DNA of 13,533 nucleotides from Verrucomicrobiota bacterium (lineage in GTDB: Bacteria > Verrucomicrobiota > Verrucomicrobiia > Limisphaerales > JACRJZ01), in the NCBI GenBank assembly GCA_022711695.1, contig JAKLEJ010000046.1:1-13533 (forward strand). The letters are read 5' to 3'. The notes beneath the pieces were generated by a model that saw only the letters and a program-made list of their open reading frames with translations, searched no databases and was not told the DNA's origin. Each line of letters starts with the position of its first letter. Position 1 is the stretch's first letter. Both the position numbers and the translations under genes were made by a program. Shown piece after piece: positions 1 through 6,698 of this stretch.

Positions 1-585
1 CTGGCCGCCGTCATTGCCCTTCTCGCCCATTTTCAGCAGGAGGCCCTCGTACACCTGGGAGAGGGTGAAGACATGGGTGGTGTCCACGGTTTCGTTGCTG
101 AGGTCGTGGACCTTGTCGAGCACATCGGAGAAATTCTTTTCAGAGTCAATGCGGCTGCGCTCGACGCCGGACATGACCTCGCTGATGACCTTTTGACGGG
201 CGGTGGCCCTGGGCCTGGTTTTGAGTTCCTTGAGGTGGGGCAACAGGTCCTCGTGAACGAATTTCCAGACACTCTTTTTGGTGTCCTGGCGGAGGGGGGA
301 ATCGGGGGCGGCCCAGTCGCGCCAGCGGTAGGGGGTTTTCAGGGAGGGCGTAAAGGGCAGGCCCAGGGCCTGGGCTTCCTCGACTTCGTGGACTTCGCGC
401 TCGTCCAGGATGCGGAGGAAAAGGATCCAGGTGAGTTCGGGGACGTAGTTCATGGCGCCGGCCACGTTGGAGCGGCGCATGATGTCGCAGATGGATTTGA
501 CGGCGGCGTTGAGCGACTGCTGAGTGGCGTGGCGCTTGCCGTTGGTGGGGGCGGCAGCGGGTTCGGCTTTTGGTTTCCTAGGCAT
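1..585 (-). CDS. hsdM: Type I restriction-modification methyltransferase subunit HsdM, N-terminal part (runs off the left edge)
   Basis: The ATG at 585-583 opens 195 uninterrupted codons to base 1. The translation carries the helical HsdM N-terminal domain: 'MNYVPELTWILFLRILDE' at about residues 44-61, then 'KTPYRWRDWAAP' near 83-94. The last visible residues, 'LLLKMGEKGNDGGQ', match the segment that in HsdM proteins directly precedes the FFTPR motif and the N6-adenine methyltransferase fold. The SAM-binding and NPPF/Y catalytic motifs therefore lie outside the window. In the family, HsdM pairs with HsdS to methylate adenine in a bipartite target and so protect host DNA from HsdR. The gene lies last in the locus, 245 bp behind the DUF3800 gene. 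No Shine-Dalgarno is visible; the leader reads CCCCCACCACC just before the ATG. A TAATAT at 616-611 on the coding strand could be a -10 element for a separate promoter, but I see no matching -35. Confidence 0.93.
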   Translation of the reverse strand, partial: MPRKPKAEPAAAPTNGKRHATQQSLNAAVKSICDIMRRSNVAGAMNYVPELTWILFLRILDEREVHEVEEAQALGLPFTPSLKTPYRWRDWAAPDSPLRQDTKKSVWKFVHEDLLPHLKELKTRPRATARQKVISEVMSGVERSRIDSEKNFSDVLDKVHDLSNETVDTTHVFTLSQVYEGLLLKMGEKGNDGGQ

Positions 586-795
586 GGTGGTGGGGGCAGT
601 GAACTTGAGGATATTAGATTCAGGAGTGCGATTCACGCCGCGGAGGCCGGGTCATGGTGTGGCCTGGGAGCGCCGGGCCAAGAATTTCACATGGTGCAAA
701 GTGATAAATTTCAAGTAGTTGAGGGCTTTGGGTCCCGGTTGTCTTACATTTTTGTTGTTGTCGGGGGGGCGTGGGTTCATATTGCTTCCGGCTCT

Positions 796-826
796 GCTTC
801 AACCGAAGCCTGACGTTATGCGTCAG
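796..826. repeat. Two abutting small inverted repeats between the DUF3800 gene and hsdM
   Basis: GCTTC (796-800) pairs with GAAGC (805-809) around an AACC loop. Immediately next to it, CTGACG (810-815) pairs perfectly with CGTCAG (821-826) around a TTATG loop. The pair begins 4 bp downstream of the DUF3800 stop codon in the direction of transcription. There is no T-run after either hairpin, so an intrinsic terminator is not supported. RNA processing, mRNA stabilisation or a protein-binding site are possible. The rest of the 586-830 gap is relatively A/T-rich and shows no gene I can support. Confidence 0.4.
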
Positions 827-830
827 AGAT

Positions 831-1700
831 TCATGTAGGTTGGGTGGGGCCGGTTTTATTTTTGGGCTTCACGAATTCTTCACGATATTCCACTTCCGAG
901 GGAACGAAGCGCCAATGCAGGTAAGGAGCGGTCCAGCGTTCGGCGAGGCCGTCCGGTGTGCCGGTGGAGATGCCAATATTCAAGCCGGGCCGAATGCGGT
1001 GAATCTCGGCCAAAATCGCCTTGTAGAGGATTTCCTTGGCGACGGTGCGTTTGCCGCGGCGGCGTTGCCCTTGGGGAATTTCCTTGTGCTTGTTGTTGAG
1101 GCGAAAGGCCATTGCGCCGAGAACCACATCCAAGCACTGGGCCAGGACGTGGTCATGTGAGTCAAACTCGGCAATATCCTCCGTGCGGATGGAGAGGCCG
1201 GCGTGGTGGATGCGGGGGTTGTCTTTCAGGGCCAGAATAAAGCCTTTGAACTGGCTGGCCGCTTCCTTGGTTTCGGGGAACTCGTCAAAGTAAAGGCGGA
1301 GCCTGGCGGGTTCGGCGATCGGCGTGCGGTGCATGAGCCCGAAGGCGTGCTTGATGAACTGATAGTAAAGGCGAAAGAAGGCGCCCTCGATCTGGTCCTG
1401 GGTGAGGCCTACGGCCTGGTGAACGTTCTGGCGAAACATGATCCGGACCTTCAGGTGGCCCTGGCGAACCTCCTCAAAGAAAGCCTGCATGAGCTCGCGG
1501 TACTTGGGCAGGTAGGTGGCGGTCACCTTGGACCATTTGACTTCGCCAAACAGGTTGAGCCGCTGTTTCTCTGAGTTCAGGCGGGTGGTAATACGATCGT
1601 AATGAGAAGACCCGACGAGGACCCCGCCATAGAAATTGGAGTAGTAGGCTCCGGAGACATCGGACTCGTCGCAGAAAATAATGTATTCCTTGTCGGCCAT
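831..1700 (-). CDS. DUF3800 family protein, predicted RNase H-like nuclease
   Basis: A 289-aa protein with the DUF3800 layout. It opens with the strand-plus-acidic motif 'YIIFCDES' (D11, E12), followed by 'GEVKW' (E53, K55, W56). A second acidic strand reads 'LRLYFDE' (D139, E140). The C-terminal block 'SHDHVLAQCLDVVLGA' holds D183, Q188 and D191. These conserved acids fit the RNase H-like metal-dependent active site proposed for this family, but catalysis here is inference. The last 80 residues are basic. The start at 1700 follows the hsdS stop by 6 bp, which implies co-transcription with hsdR and hsdS and possibly translational coupling; no Shine-Dalgarno is seen. DUF3800 genes are often found in or near defence loci, including restriction-modification systems. 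Here the gene separates hsdS from hsdM. It could be a defence accessory, a regulator of the restriction complex or a passenger; the sequence alone does not decide. Confidence 0.85.
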   Translation of the reverse strand: MADKEYIIFCDESDVSGAYYSNFYGGVLVGSSHYDRITTRLNSEKQRLNLFGEVKWSKVTATYLPKYRELMQAFFEEVRQGHLKVRIMFRQNVHQAVGLTQDQIEGAFFRLYYQFIKHAFGLMHRTPIAEPARLRLYFDEFPETKEAASQFKGFILALKDNPRIHHAGLSIRTEDIAEFDSHDHVLAQCLDVVLGAMAFRLNNKHKEIPQGQRRRGKRTVAKEILYKAILAEIHRIRPGLNIGISTGTPDGLAERWTAPYLHWRFVPSEVEYREEFVKPKNKTGPTQPT

Positions 1701-1706
1701 GGTGGA

Positions 1707-2906
1707 TCAGATTCTGCCGGCGAAGGCTCCACGGAGAAGGGCGGCGGGGAGGTGGTCGAGGGCGGCCTGCTTTTCGTCGAGGCGGACTTTCATGAGTTTG
1801 ATGGCTGCCAGTTGGCTGTCCGCGGCCTGTTGGCGCTGCCAATCGGGAATGAGAATTGTCGCCGGCGCCAGTCGCTTGAACAGCAAGCGCTCCCGGACGG
1901 CACCACGCGTCATTGATTTAATGAACTCGGCCCCGTAGCGCGACCTGAACCAGTGATAGAACCATCGGGCGCTCAGGCGGCCTTCGACGGCGGTCATCAC
2001 CACGTAATCGGGGCTGGTGATGCCGGGAGCGTCGCCCTCATCCAGCATGGCGATTGAGCCAAGAAGGATGCGCATGGGGTTGTAGAAGACGGTGCCAGGG
2101 CGGACGGGCTTATAGCGGCCAGGGTTCTTGCCGACCGGTTCTTTCGCAGGTGCCAGGCCTTCGCGGGTCGCGCCCAGGACCGGGTATTTGGACCAGTCGT
2201 CACCGATGCCGGCGGTTACTTCATGCAGAGCGTCGGCGAAGCGGGCGGGGCGGGCGCTTCCGTTCTTCAGGGATTCACGGAGAACAGCGTGGACGAGTGT
2301 GTTCAGGGTTTCGGCTTGGGCCTGCACGGCGGCGCGGGCTTTTGCGACGTCGGTAAATTGCTCTTGGAGGCGGGCGGCGATACGGCGCTGCTCAGGTGGC
2401 TCCGGCATGGCTATCTGCATGGCGGCAACGACACCCTTGCTTATGTTTGGATCCTTGCGATTGCCACTGCTGTACCGCATCCACTTAGGGCGGATGTGAA
2501 TGAGGGCGTAGTGCAGGAATGACGAGTCGAATTCCTCAGGATTCGGGAGAATTGAGCAAACGGCTTGGTTGGTGGCGGCGCGGATTCCAAGGAGGCCGCT
2601 TTTCCCGATTGTGCCGCCGCCTCCATACATTGCGACCATCACTGTCCCGACTGGCAGCAATTCGCCGCGGATCGCGCGGAGCGCTTCATGGGTTATCTGT
2701 TCTTCGGTTGATCGGACGAGGTCGTTGTTGAGGTCTAGGGTCTTTACCCAAGGGATTTGACCAGCAAAATAGCCGGGATTTCCCCTGCTTGGCGTTCCTC
2801 CGGCCGCTATCTCGCCCAACTCGCCGATCTTCCGAAGACGCCATCCCGGGGGCAGATTGTTCGGACTGTCCTTCTGTTCGGTTCGGGATGATCTCGCCGT
2901 TTTCAT
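1707..2906 (-). CDS. hsdS: Type I restriction-modification specificity subunit HsdS
   Basis: A 399-aa protein with the two-half HsdS layout. The first target recognition domain starts at 'LPPGWRLRKIGEL' (18-30), continues through 'GGTPSRGNPGYF' and 'IPWVKTLDLN' (51-60), and ends at 'MPEPPEQRRIAARL' (167-180). That end leads into the central conserved helix, which is rich in alanine and heptad-like (about 180-212). A second, divergent recognition domain spans about 220-350 and closes with 'ILIPDWQRQQ' (351-360) and a C-terminal helix (about 361-392). Each domain would read half of a bipartite target, and the helices set the spacing. The target cannot be read from sequence. The start ATG (2906-2904) overlaps the hsdR TAA stop by one base (TAATG), a typical coupling arrangement. 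An AGGAGA lies about 15 nt upstream, further than optimal. Both halves look intact, with no sign of truncation. Confidence 0.93.
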   Translation of the reverse strand: MKTARSSRTEQKDSPNNLPPGWRLRKIGELGEIAAGGTPSRGNPGYFAGQIPWVKTLDLNNDLVRSTEEQITHEALRAIRGELLPVGTVMVAMYGGGGTIGKSGLLGIRAATNQAVCSILPNPEEFDSSFLHYALIHIRPKWMRYSSGNRKDPNISKGVVAAMQIAMPEPPEQRRIAARLQEQFTDVAKARAAVQAQAETLNTLVHAVLRESLKNGSARPARFADALHEVTAGIGDDWSKYPVLGATREGLAPAKEPVGKNPGRYKPVRPGTVFYNPMRILLGSIAMLDEGDAPGITSPDYVVMTAVEGRLSARWFYHWFRSRYGAEFIKSMTRGAVRERLLFKRLAPATILIPDWQRQQAADSQLAAIKLMKVRLDEKQAALDHLPAALLRGAFAGRI

Positions 2907-5320
2907 TACGCAGCGAACAGCGTCTCCTTGGTCTGACGAAGGAGGTCGGACGGTTGACCGGCACGCTTGAGGGCGGCGAGGGGCTGGAGTTCCTGCAGTT
3001 CCGGGGTGCGCCAGAGGTCGGTGGCTTCGAGGGCGGCGGTGCCGGATTGCTCGAACTGGCGGACGATGGCGCGGATGACCCTGGCAGAGGGCTGAGGCAA
3101 CCGGAGGAGCCAGTCGGGGCCAGTATCACCGAAGCGTGCCGCACGCTGCGTGCGGGTGAGCGGCTGGACGCCGTGGGCGATGGCCGCCAGGACATCGAAC
3201 TCGTCGTAATCTTGCATCCGGGCGGCGACACGGAGTTTCTCCGGGATGAGGCCCTGGATTTCGAGCTGGTGGAGCATCTCCTGGCGCTGGGTGGCGTCGA
3301 GCCAGCGCTGGCGGAAATCGGACAAGGTGGGAACGAGCTGGGTGAGTTCCTCAATGAGGCGCTGGCGGTATTGCTCCGGGGTGACCCGGGTGGCCTTGCC
3401 GTCCACGGCCAGGAGGTTGAAGGTGCCGACGTTCTGGATGTCGATCCGGAAGCCCTTAGCCTTGGTCCGGAGCGGGGGCTCAGGGGGCGGAGGAGGCGGG
3501 GGCTGCGGACGAGGGGCCGGCGGCGGGGGCGTTGTGAAGCTGGTCCCGAACAGGGCGGTGGCCCCGGTGTAGTCGAAGATGCGGAACATCAGCTTGCCGG
3601 TGCCGGCGTCAATGCGGGTGCCGCGGCCGACCATCTGATGAAAGAGGATGGGCGATTGGAGGTAGCGGAAGAACACGATGTTGCGGACGCAGGGGACGTT
3701 GACGCCGGTGGACAGGAGGTCCTTGGTGGTGGCGATGAAGTGGCTCCGCTGGCGGCCCCGGAAGATGGGGATAAGGGCCTGGCCTTTGACCGAGGACATG
3801 CACTTGAAGGCGTAGGTGGGGGCGCGCTTGCGGCCCTGAGCAGCGCACCAGGCGGCGTAGAGATTGTTCAGGCCGTTGGCGACAAGATCGGCGTGATGGT
3901 CGCTGGCGCAGAAAATGATGGTCTTTTGCTGGGGATCGCCGTCGCCGGTGGCCAGGAGGCGCTCGAACAGGTGGGCGCACATGGCTTTGACCCGGTCCGG
4001 CATGACGAGGCGGAGTTCGAGGGAGACGCCCTCGTAGCGCTCGTTCATCTCGTCCGGAGAAACGGTCTGGCCGGTGTAGGCATCGGTAAGGGTCTTGCCC
4101 TCGAAGTCGCTGCGCTGGACGCCGCGGAGCCGCTCGGGCTGCTGGTGGCGGTCGTGGAAGAGGTCGTATTGCTCGATGTCCACCGGGGCGAGGTAGCCGT
4201 CTTCCACGCCCTGGAGGTAGGTGTATTCGTAAACTGGCTCGCCGAAATAGCGGTAGTTGTCGGCGAGACGACGTCGCTCCTCGTCCACGGTTTTGCGGGT
4301 GGTTTCGTCGGCGCACTCGGGCAGGTGGAGTTCGAGTTGGCGGGGAGTGGCGGTGAGACCGATCTGGATGGCCTGTTTGTTTTGCTCGAGGATGACGTGC
4401 CAGTCCCCCCAGGCGGAGCGGTGGCACTCGTCAATGACGATGACATCGAAATAGCCGGGCGGGTAGTGCTTGAGGAAGAAGGTGGAGTCTTCGCCGCCCT
4501 GGGTTTTGTCGAGGGTCTGGTAGGTGGCGATGAGGACGCGGGCGTTCTTCTGGGGGTTCCTGGTGTCCACCTCGGCGGCGTCGTTGCCGAAGAGGTTCTG
4601 AAAATCGGTGAGGCCGTTATCGCGGAGTTCGGTGCGGTCGCAGACGAAGAGGGCGCGGCCGAGCCAGGCGGCTTGGAGGAGCTTGTGGAGCAGAACCGCG
4701 GCGATGCGGGTCTTGCCGGCGCCGGTGGCGACAGCGAGCAGAACACGAGGGGGCTCGTGCCGGGCGCGCTGGCGGATGATCCGGGTGAGGCTGGCCCGGA
4801 TAGAAGCGTCCTGGTAGTAACGAAGATAGTCGCGGCCCTGCGCGTAGGGGGTGATGAGCGGCTGGAGTTCGGCGGCGGTGGCGGGCAGACAGCGCCTAGC
4901 CATGTAACGGGCGGTCAGTTCCTCCGGAGTGGGAAACCCGGACATGGGGTGGGGATCGCCGGTCATGCCGGTTTCCACGTCGTGTTCGACGAACAGGTGG
5001 CCGTTGGTGGAATAGACGAAAGGGACGTCGTGCAGTTTACCGATGCGATAGCCTTTGCCCTGCTGTAGGCCGTGCTCGGGGGGCAGGCTCTCCCGCTTGG
5101 TCTCGATGATGGCCATGGGGATTGGCTCGGCGCCGGGCTGGAGCGGGGCCAGCAGGACGTAATCGGCTCGGCCGGCGGGGCGGCGCTGGCCCCTACCGTA
5201 AACGATGTCCACCGCGGCGGCGGTGACCTCGACGCGGATGTGTGCCCGGGGCCAGCCGCGCTGGTCGATCAGGCAGGGATCGACAAGTTCAATGCGCGTC
5301 TGGGCTTCGTTGCGTGACAT
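2906..5320 (-). CDS. hsdR: Type I restriction endonuclease subunit HsdR (EcoEI-like, DEAD/DEAH translocase)
   Basis: From the ATG at 5320 the protein is 804 aa. The frame stays open upstream to 5572, but those 84 residues look non-coding, and 'MSRNEAQTRIELVDP' is a good family N-terminus. Domains in order: an N-terminal nuclease with D53 and E73-x-K75 ('IIETKRE'), the PD-(D/E)xK pattern; a Y..Q contact ('YLRYYQ', 165-170); Walker A 'ATGAGKT' (198-204); Walker B 'DECH' (297-300); motif III 'GLTATP' (321-326); motif V 'TTKDLLSTGVNVP' (531-543); motif VI 'QMVGRGTRI' (562-570). A very proline-rich linker (598-616) follows, then an EcoEI-type C-terminal helical domain that would dock to HsdM/HsdS. 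In the family, HsdR uses ATP to pull DNA past the complex and cleaves it at a distance from unmethylated sites. All key residues are present, so it is probably active. The leader is C-rich and lacks a Shine-Dalgarno. Confidence 0.94.
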   Translation of the reverse strand: MSRNEAQTRIELVDPCLIDQRGWPRAHIRVEVTAAAVDIVYGRGQRRPAGRADYVLLAPLQPGAEPIPMAIIETKRESLPPEHGLQQGKGYRIGKLHDVPFVYSTNGHLFVEHDVETGMTGDPHPMSGFPTPEELTARYMARRCLPATAAELQPLITPYAQGRDYLRYYQDASIRASLTRIIRQRARHEPPRVLLAVATGAGKTRIAAVLLHKLLQAAWLGRALFVCDRTELRDNGLTDFQNLFGNDAAEVDTRNPQKNARVLIATYQTLDKTQGGEDSTFFLKHYPPGYFDVIVIDECHRSAWGDWHVILEQNKQAIQIGLTATPRQLELHLPECADETTRKTVDEERRRLADNYRYFGEPVYEYTYLQGVEDGYLAPVDIEQYDLFHDRHQQPERLRGVQRSDFEGKTLTDAYTGQTVSPDEMNERYEGVSLELRLVMPDRVKAMCAHLFERLLATGDGDPQQKTIIFCASDHHADLVANGLNNLYAAWCAAQGRKRAPTYAFKCMSSVKGQALIPIFRGRQRSHFIATTKDLLSTGVNVPCVRNIVFFRYLQSPILFHQMVGRGTRIDAGTGKLMFRIFDYTGATALFGTSFTTPPPPAPRPQPPPPPPPEPPLRTKAKGFRIDIQNVGTFNLLAVDGKATRVTPEQYRQRLIEELTQLVPTLSDFRQRWLDATQRQEMLHQLEIQGLIPEKLRVAARMQDYDEFDVLAAIAHGVQPLTRTQRAARFGDTGPDWLLRLPQPSARVIRAIVRQFEQSGTAALEATDLWRTPELQELQPLAALKRAGQPSDLLRQTKETLFAA
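3473..3529. repeat. Proline-codon tract in hsdR forming a G-rich motif on the plus strand
   Basis: This stretch encodes HsdR residues 598-616, the linker between the helicase core and the C-terminal domain. It includes four prolines in a row (598-601) and seven in a row (607-613). Read on the plus strand, which is the hsdR template strand, it has G runs at 3474-3478, 3483-3487, 3498-3502, 3513-3516 and 3525-3529. Spacers are 4 to 10 bases, which fits a loose G-quadruplex pattern. Such runs are prone to length slippage, and translating seven prolines normally needs elongation factor P. Whether a quadruplex forms is inference. Confidence 0.6.
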
Positions 5321-5503
5321 CAGGGGGGCGGCGGGGGGACGGCAAAGGTGACAGCATGAGCGACGCGAGGCTGGGGGTCCTCTGGGACCGGCGCCTGCCG
5401 ATCGAAGTGAAGTGCGATGCTTGAATCCGACATGCCGCAGACTTGTGAGATCATGATGGAGGGATAGACAGAAAGATGCAGCAAAAAAAATGGGCCGACG
5501 CGG

Positions 5504-5531
5504 GCTTTGCTTACCTGGCGGTAAGCAAGGC
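5504..5531. repeat. 12-bp inverted repeat in the spacer between the oxidoreductase gene and hsdR
   Basis: GCTTTGCTTACC (5504-5515) pairs with GGTAAGCAAGGC (5520-5531) around a TGGC loop. Eleven pairs are Watson-Crick and one is G-T. It lies 62 bp past the stop of the minus-strand oxidoreductase gene. Continuing on the minus strand, eight T residues occur (5490-5483), but 13 nt beyond the stem, so it is not a textbook intrinsic terminator. It could still end the oxidoreductase transcript, act as an operator for the restriction-modification promoter, or mark an old island edge. Elsewhere in the 273-bp spacer (5321-5593) I see no supportable gene or clear promoter. There are two G6 runs at 5323-5328 and 5333-5338, just before the hsdR start. 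Confidence 0.5.
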
Positions 5532-5593
5532 GCGTGCGCGGTTGGCGGCCTTCCCACCTTCCCACGCGCCAATTCACTCGGAAGAAATTCGGG

Positions 5594-6589
5594 TCAGCTT
5601 GGCCTCAGCACGATCTTGCCGGTGAGGGTGCCGGCCTGGCGCAGGGTGTTCTCCTCCTGCAGGCGGTGGGCAGCCGCGGCCTCCGCCAGGGGCAGCACCC
5701 GGTCGATCCGCGGCCGGAGCCGTCCTTCCGCCAGCCACCGGCCGATGTCGCGGGCGCACAGCTCCTGCTCCTCGGCCGTGGCGTTGAACATGGCAAAGCC
5801 CCGCAGCGAGCAGCCTTTGACATAGAACGGCCCCACGGGAAAGGGGGGGCGCGCGGCCCGCCCCGCCATCAGGATCATGCAGCCGCGGCTGGCCAGCGCC
5901 GACACCACCCGGTCGAAGTCGGGTTCCCGCGCGCATTCCCACCAGACATTCACACCCTCCGGGGCCCAGGCTTTGAGTTGAGCGTCCAAATCCGGCGCAT
6001 GATAGTCCAGGGCCAGTTCGGCCCCCATCTCGCGACAGAGGGCCAGCTTCTGCGGACTGCCGGCGGTGGCTGCGACCCGGGCGCCCAGGAGCGCGGCCAT
6101 CTGGATGACCATGGTTCCGACGCCTCCCGAGCCGCCGTTCACCAGCAGCCGCTGGCCCGGCTTGATCGCGGCGTCGCGGACCAGGCCCAAATGCGCGGTG
6201 ATTCCCACCAGCGCAGTGGCCGCAGCCTGCTCGTCCGCCACGCCGGCGGGCGTCGGGTAAAGCCAGCGTTCCTCCACCGCCGCATATTCGGCGAACGTGC
6301 CCTGCCGCCCCAGCAGCCCCTGGTTGCTCCCCCAGACCCGGTCTCCCGGCTTGACGCGCGAAACCCCGGGCCCGACCGCCTCGACCTGGCCCGCAAGGTC
6401 GCACCCCACGATGTAGGGCTTGGGCAGGGGCATCGGGACCATCCCTGCCCGGATGTACGTGTCGATCGGGTTGACGGCGACGGCGCGAACCTTCACCAAC
6501 ACCTGGCCCGGTCCGGGCGTGGGCGGCGGCAACTCGCCGTAGCGAATGTTCTCAGGAGGACCCGTCTGCTCGATGTAAGCGGCCTTCAT
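5594..6589 (-). CDS. Zinc-independent quinone oxidoreductase-like protein (MDR family, NADPH-dependent)
   Basis: A 331-aa protein, the usual length for quinone oxidoreductases of the medium-chain dehydrogenase/reductase superfamily. The N-terminal GroES-like domain starts 'MKAAYIEQTGPPENIRYGELPPP' with 'GPGQVLVKVRAVAVNPIDTYIR' behind it. 'GCDLAGQVEAVGPGV' is at 62-76 and 'KPGDRVWG' at 80-87. The Rossmann fold carries the nucleotide motif 'NGGSGGVGTMVIQMA' (151-165). The catalytic and structural zinc cysteine sets of alcohol dehydrogenases are absent, so reduction of quinones or other electrophilic carbonyls with NADPH in the cytoplasm is the likely role; the substrate is unknown. The start at 6589 is chosen because it gives the canonical MKA beginning; an ATG 12 bases upstream (6601) would add MVVH. 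It is divergent from the double-esterase gene, with 109 bp between them, and precedes the restriction-modification locus on the same strand with a 273-bp gap, so co-transcription is doubtful. Confidence 0.88.
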   Translation of the reverse strand: MKAAYIEQTGPPENIRYGELPPPTPGPGQVLVKVRAVAVNPIDTYIRAGMVPMPLPKPYIVGCDLAGQVEAVGPGVSRVKPGDRVWGSNQGLLGRQGTFAEYAAVEERWLYPTPAGVADEQAAATALVGITAHLGLVRDAAIKPGQRLLVNGGSGGVGTMVIQMAALLGARVAATAGSPQKLALCREMGAELALDYHAPDLDAQLKAWAPEGVNVWWECAREPDFDRVVSALASRGCMILMAGRAARPPFPVGPFYVKGCSLRGFAMFNATAEEQELCARDIGRWLAEGRLRPRIDRVLPLAEAAAAHRLQEENTLRQAGTLTGKIVLRPS

Positions 6590-6698
6590 ATGGACTACCA
6601 TGCCCGAGGCGCCGCCGGTCCGCAACCGCAAGCCGCGCTGCGCATTGGGCTCTGATCGGTCTTGGCTTGCCGGGCCATTTCCGGCAGGCTGCCCGTCC

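Noticed and set aside
796..826. A possible integron attC site, because of GTTATGC beside paired arms
   Set aside because: There is no matching RYYYAAC end at the other side, GTTATGC does not fit GTTRRRY exactly, and no integrase or cassette layout is nearby.
2789..5068. A 759-codon open frame on the plus strand
   Set aside because: It lies antisense to hsdR, which has complete helicase and nuclease motifs. Its translation is low-complexity Gly/Ala/Val/Glu-rich with no domain, as expected from GC-rich codon bias.
5321..5572. An 84-residue N-terminal extension of HsdR
   Set aside because: The frame is open, but the residues are Arg/Pro/Ser-rich with no similarity to an HsdR N-terminus, and they cross the inverted repeat at 5504-5531. 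The ATG at 5320 gives the normal family start.
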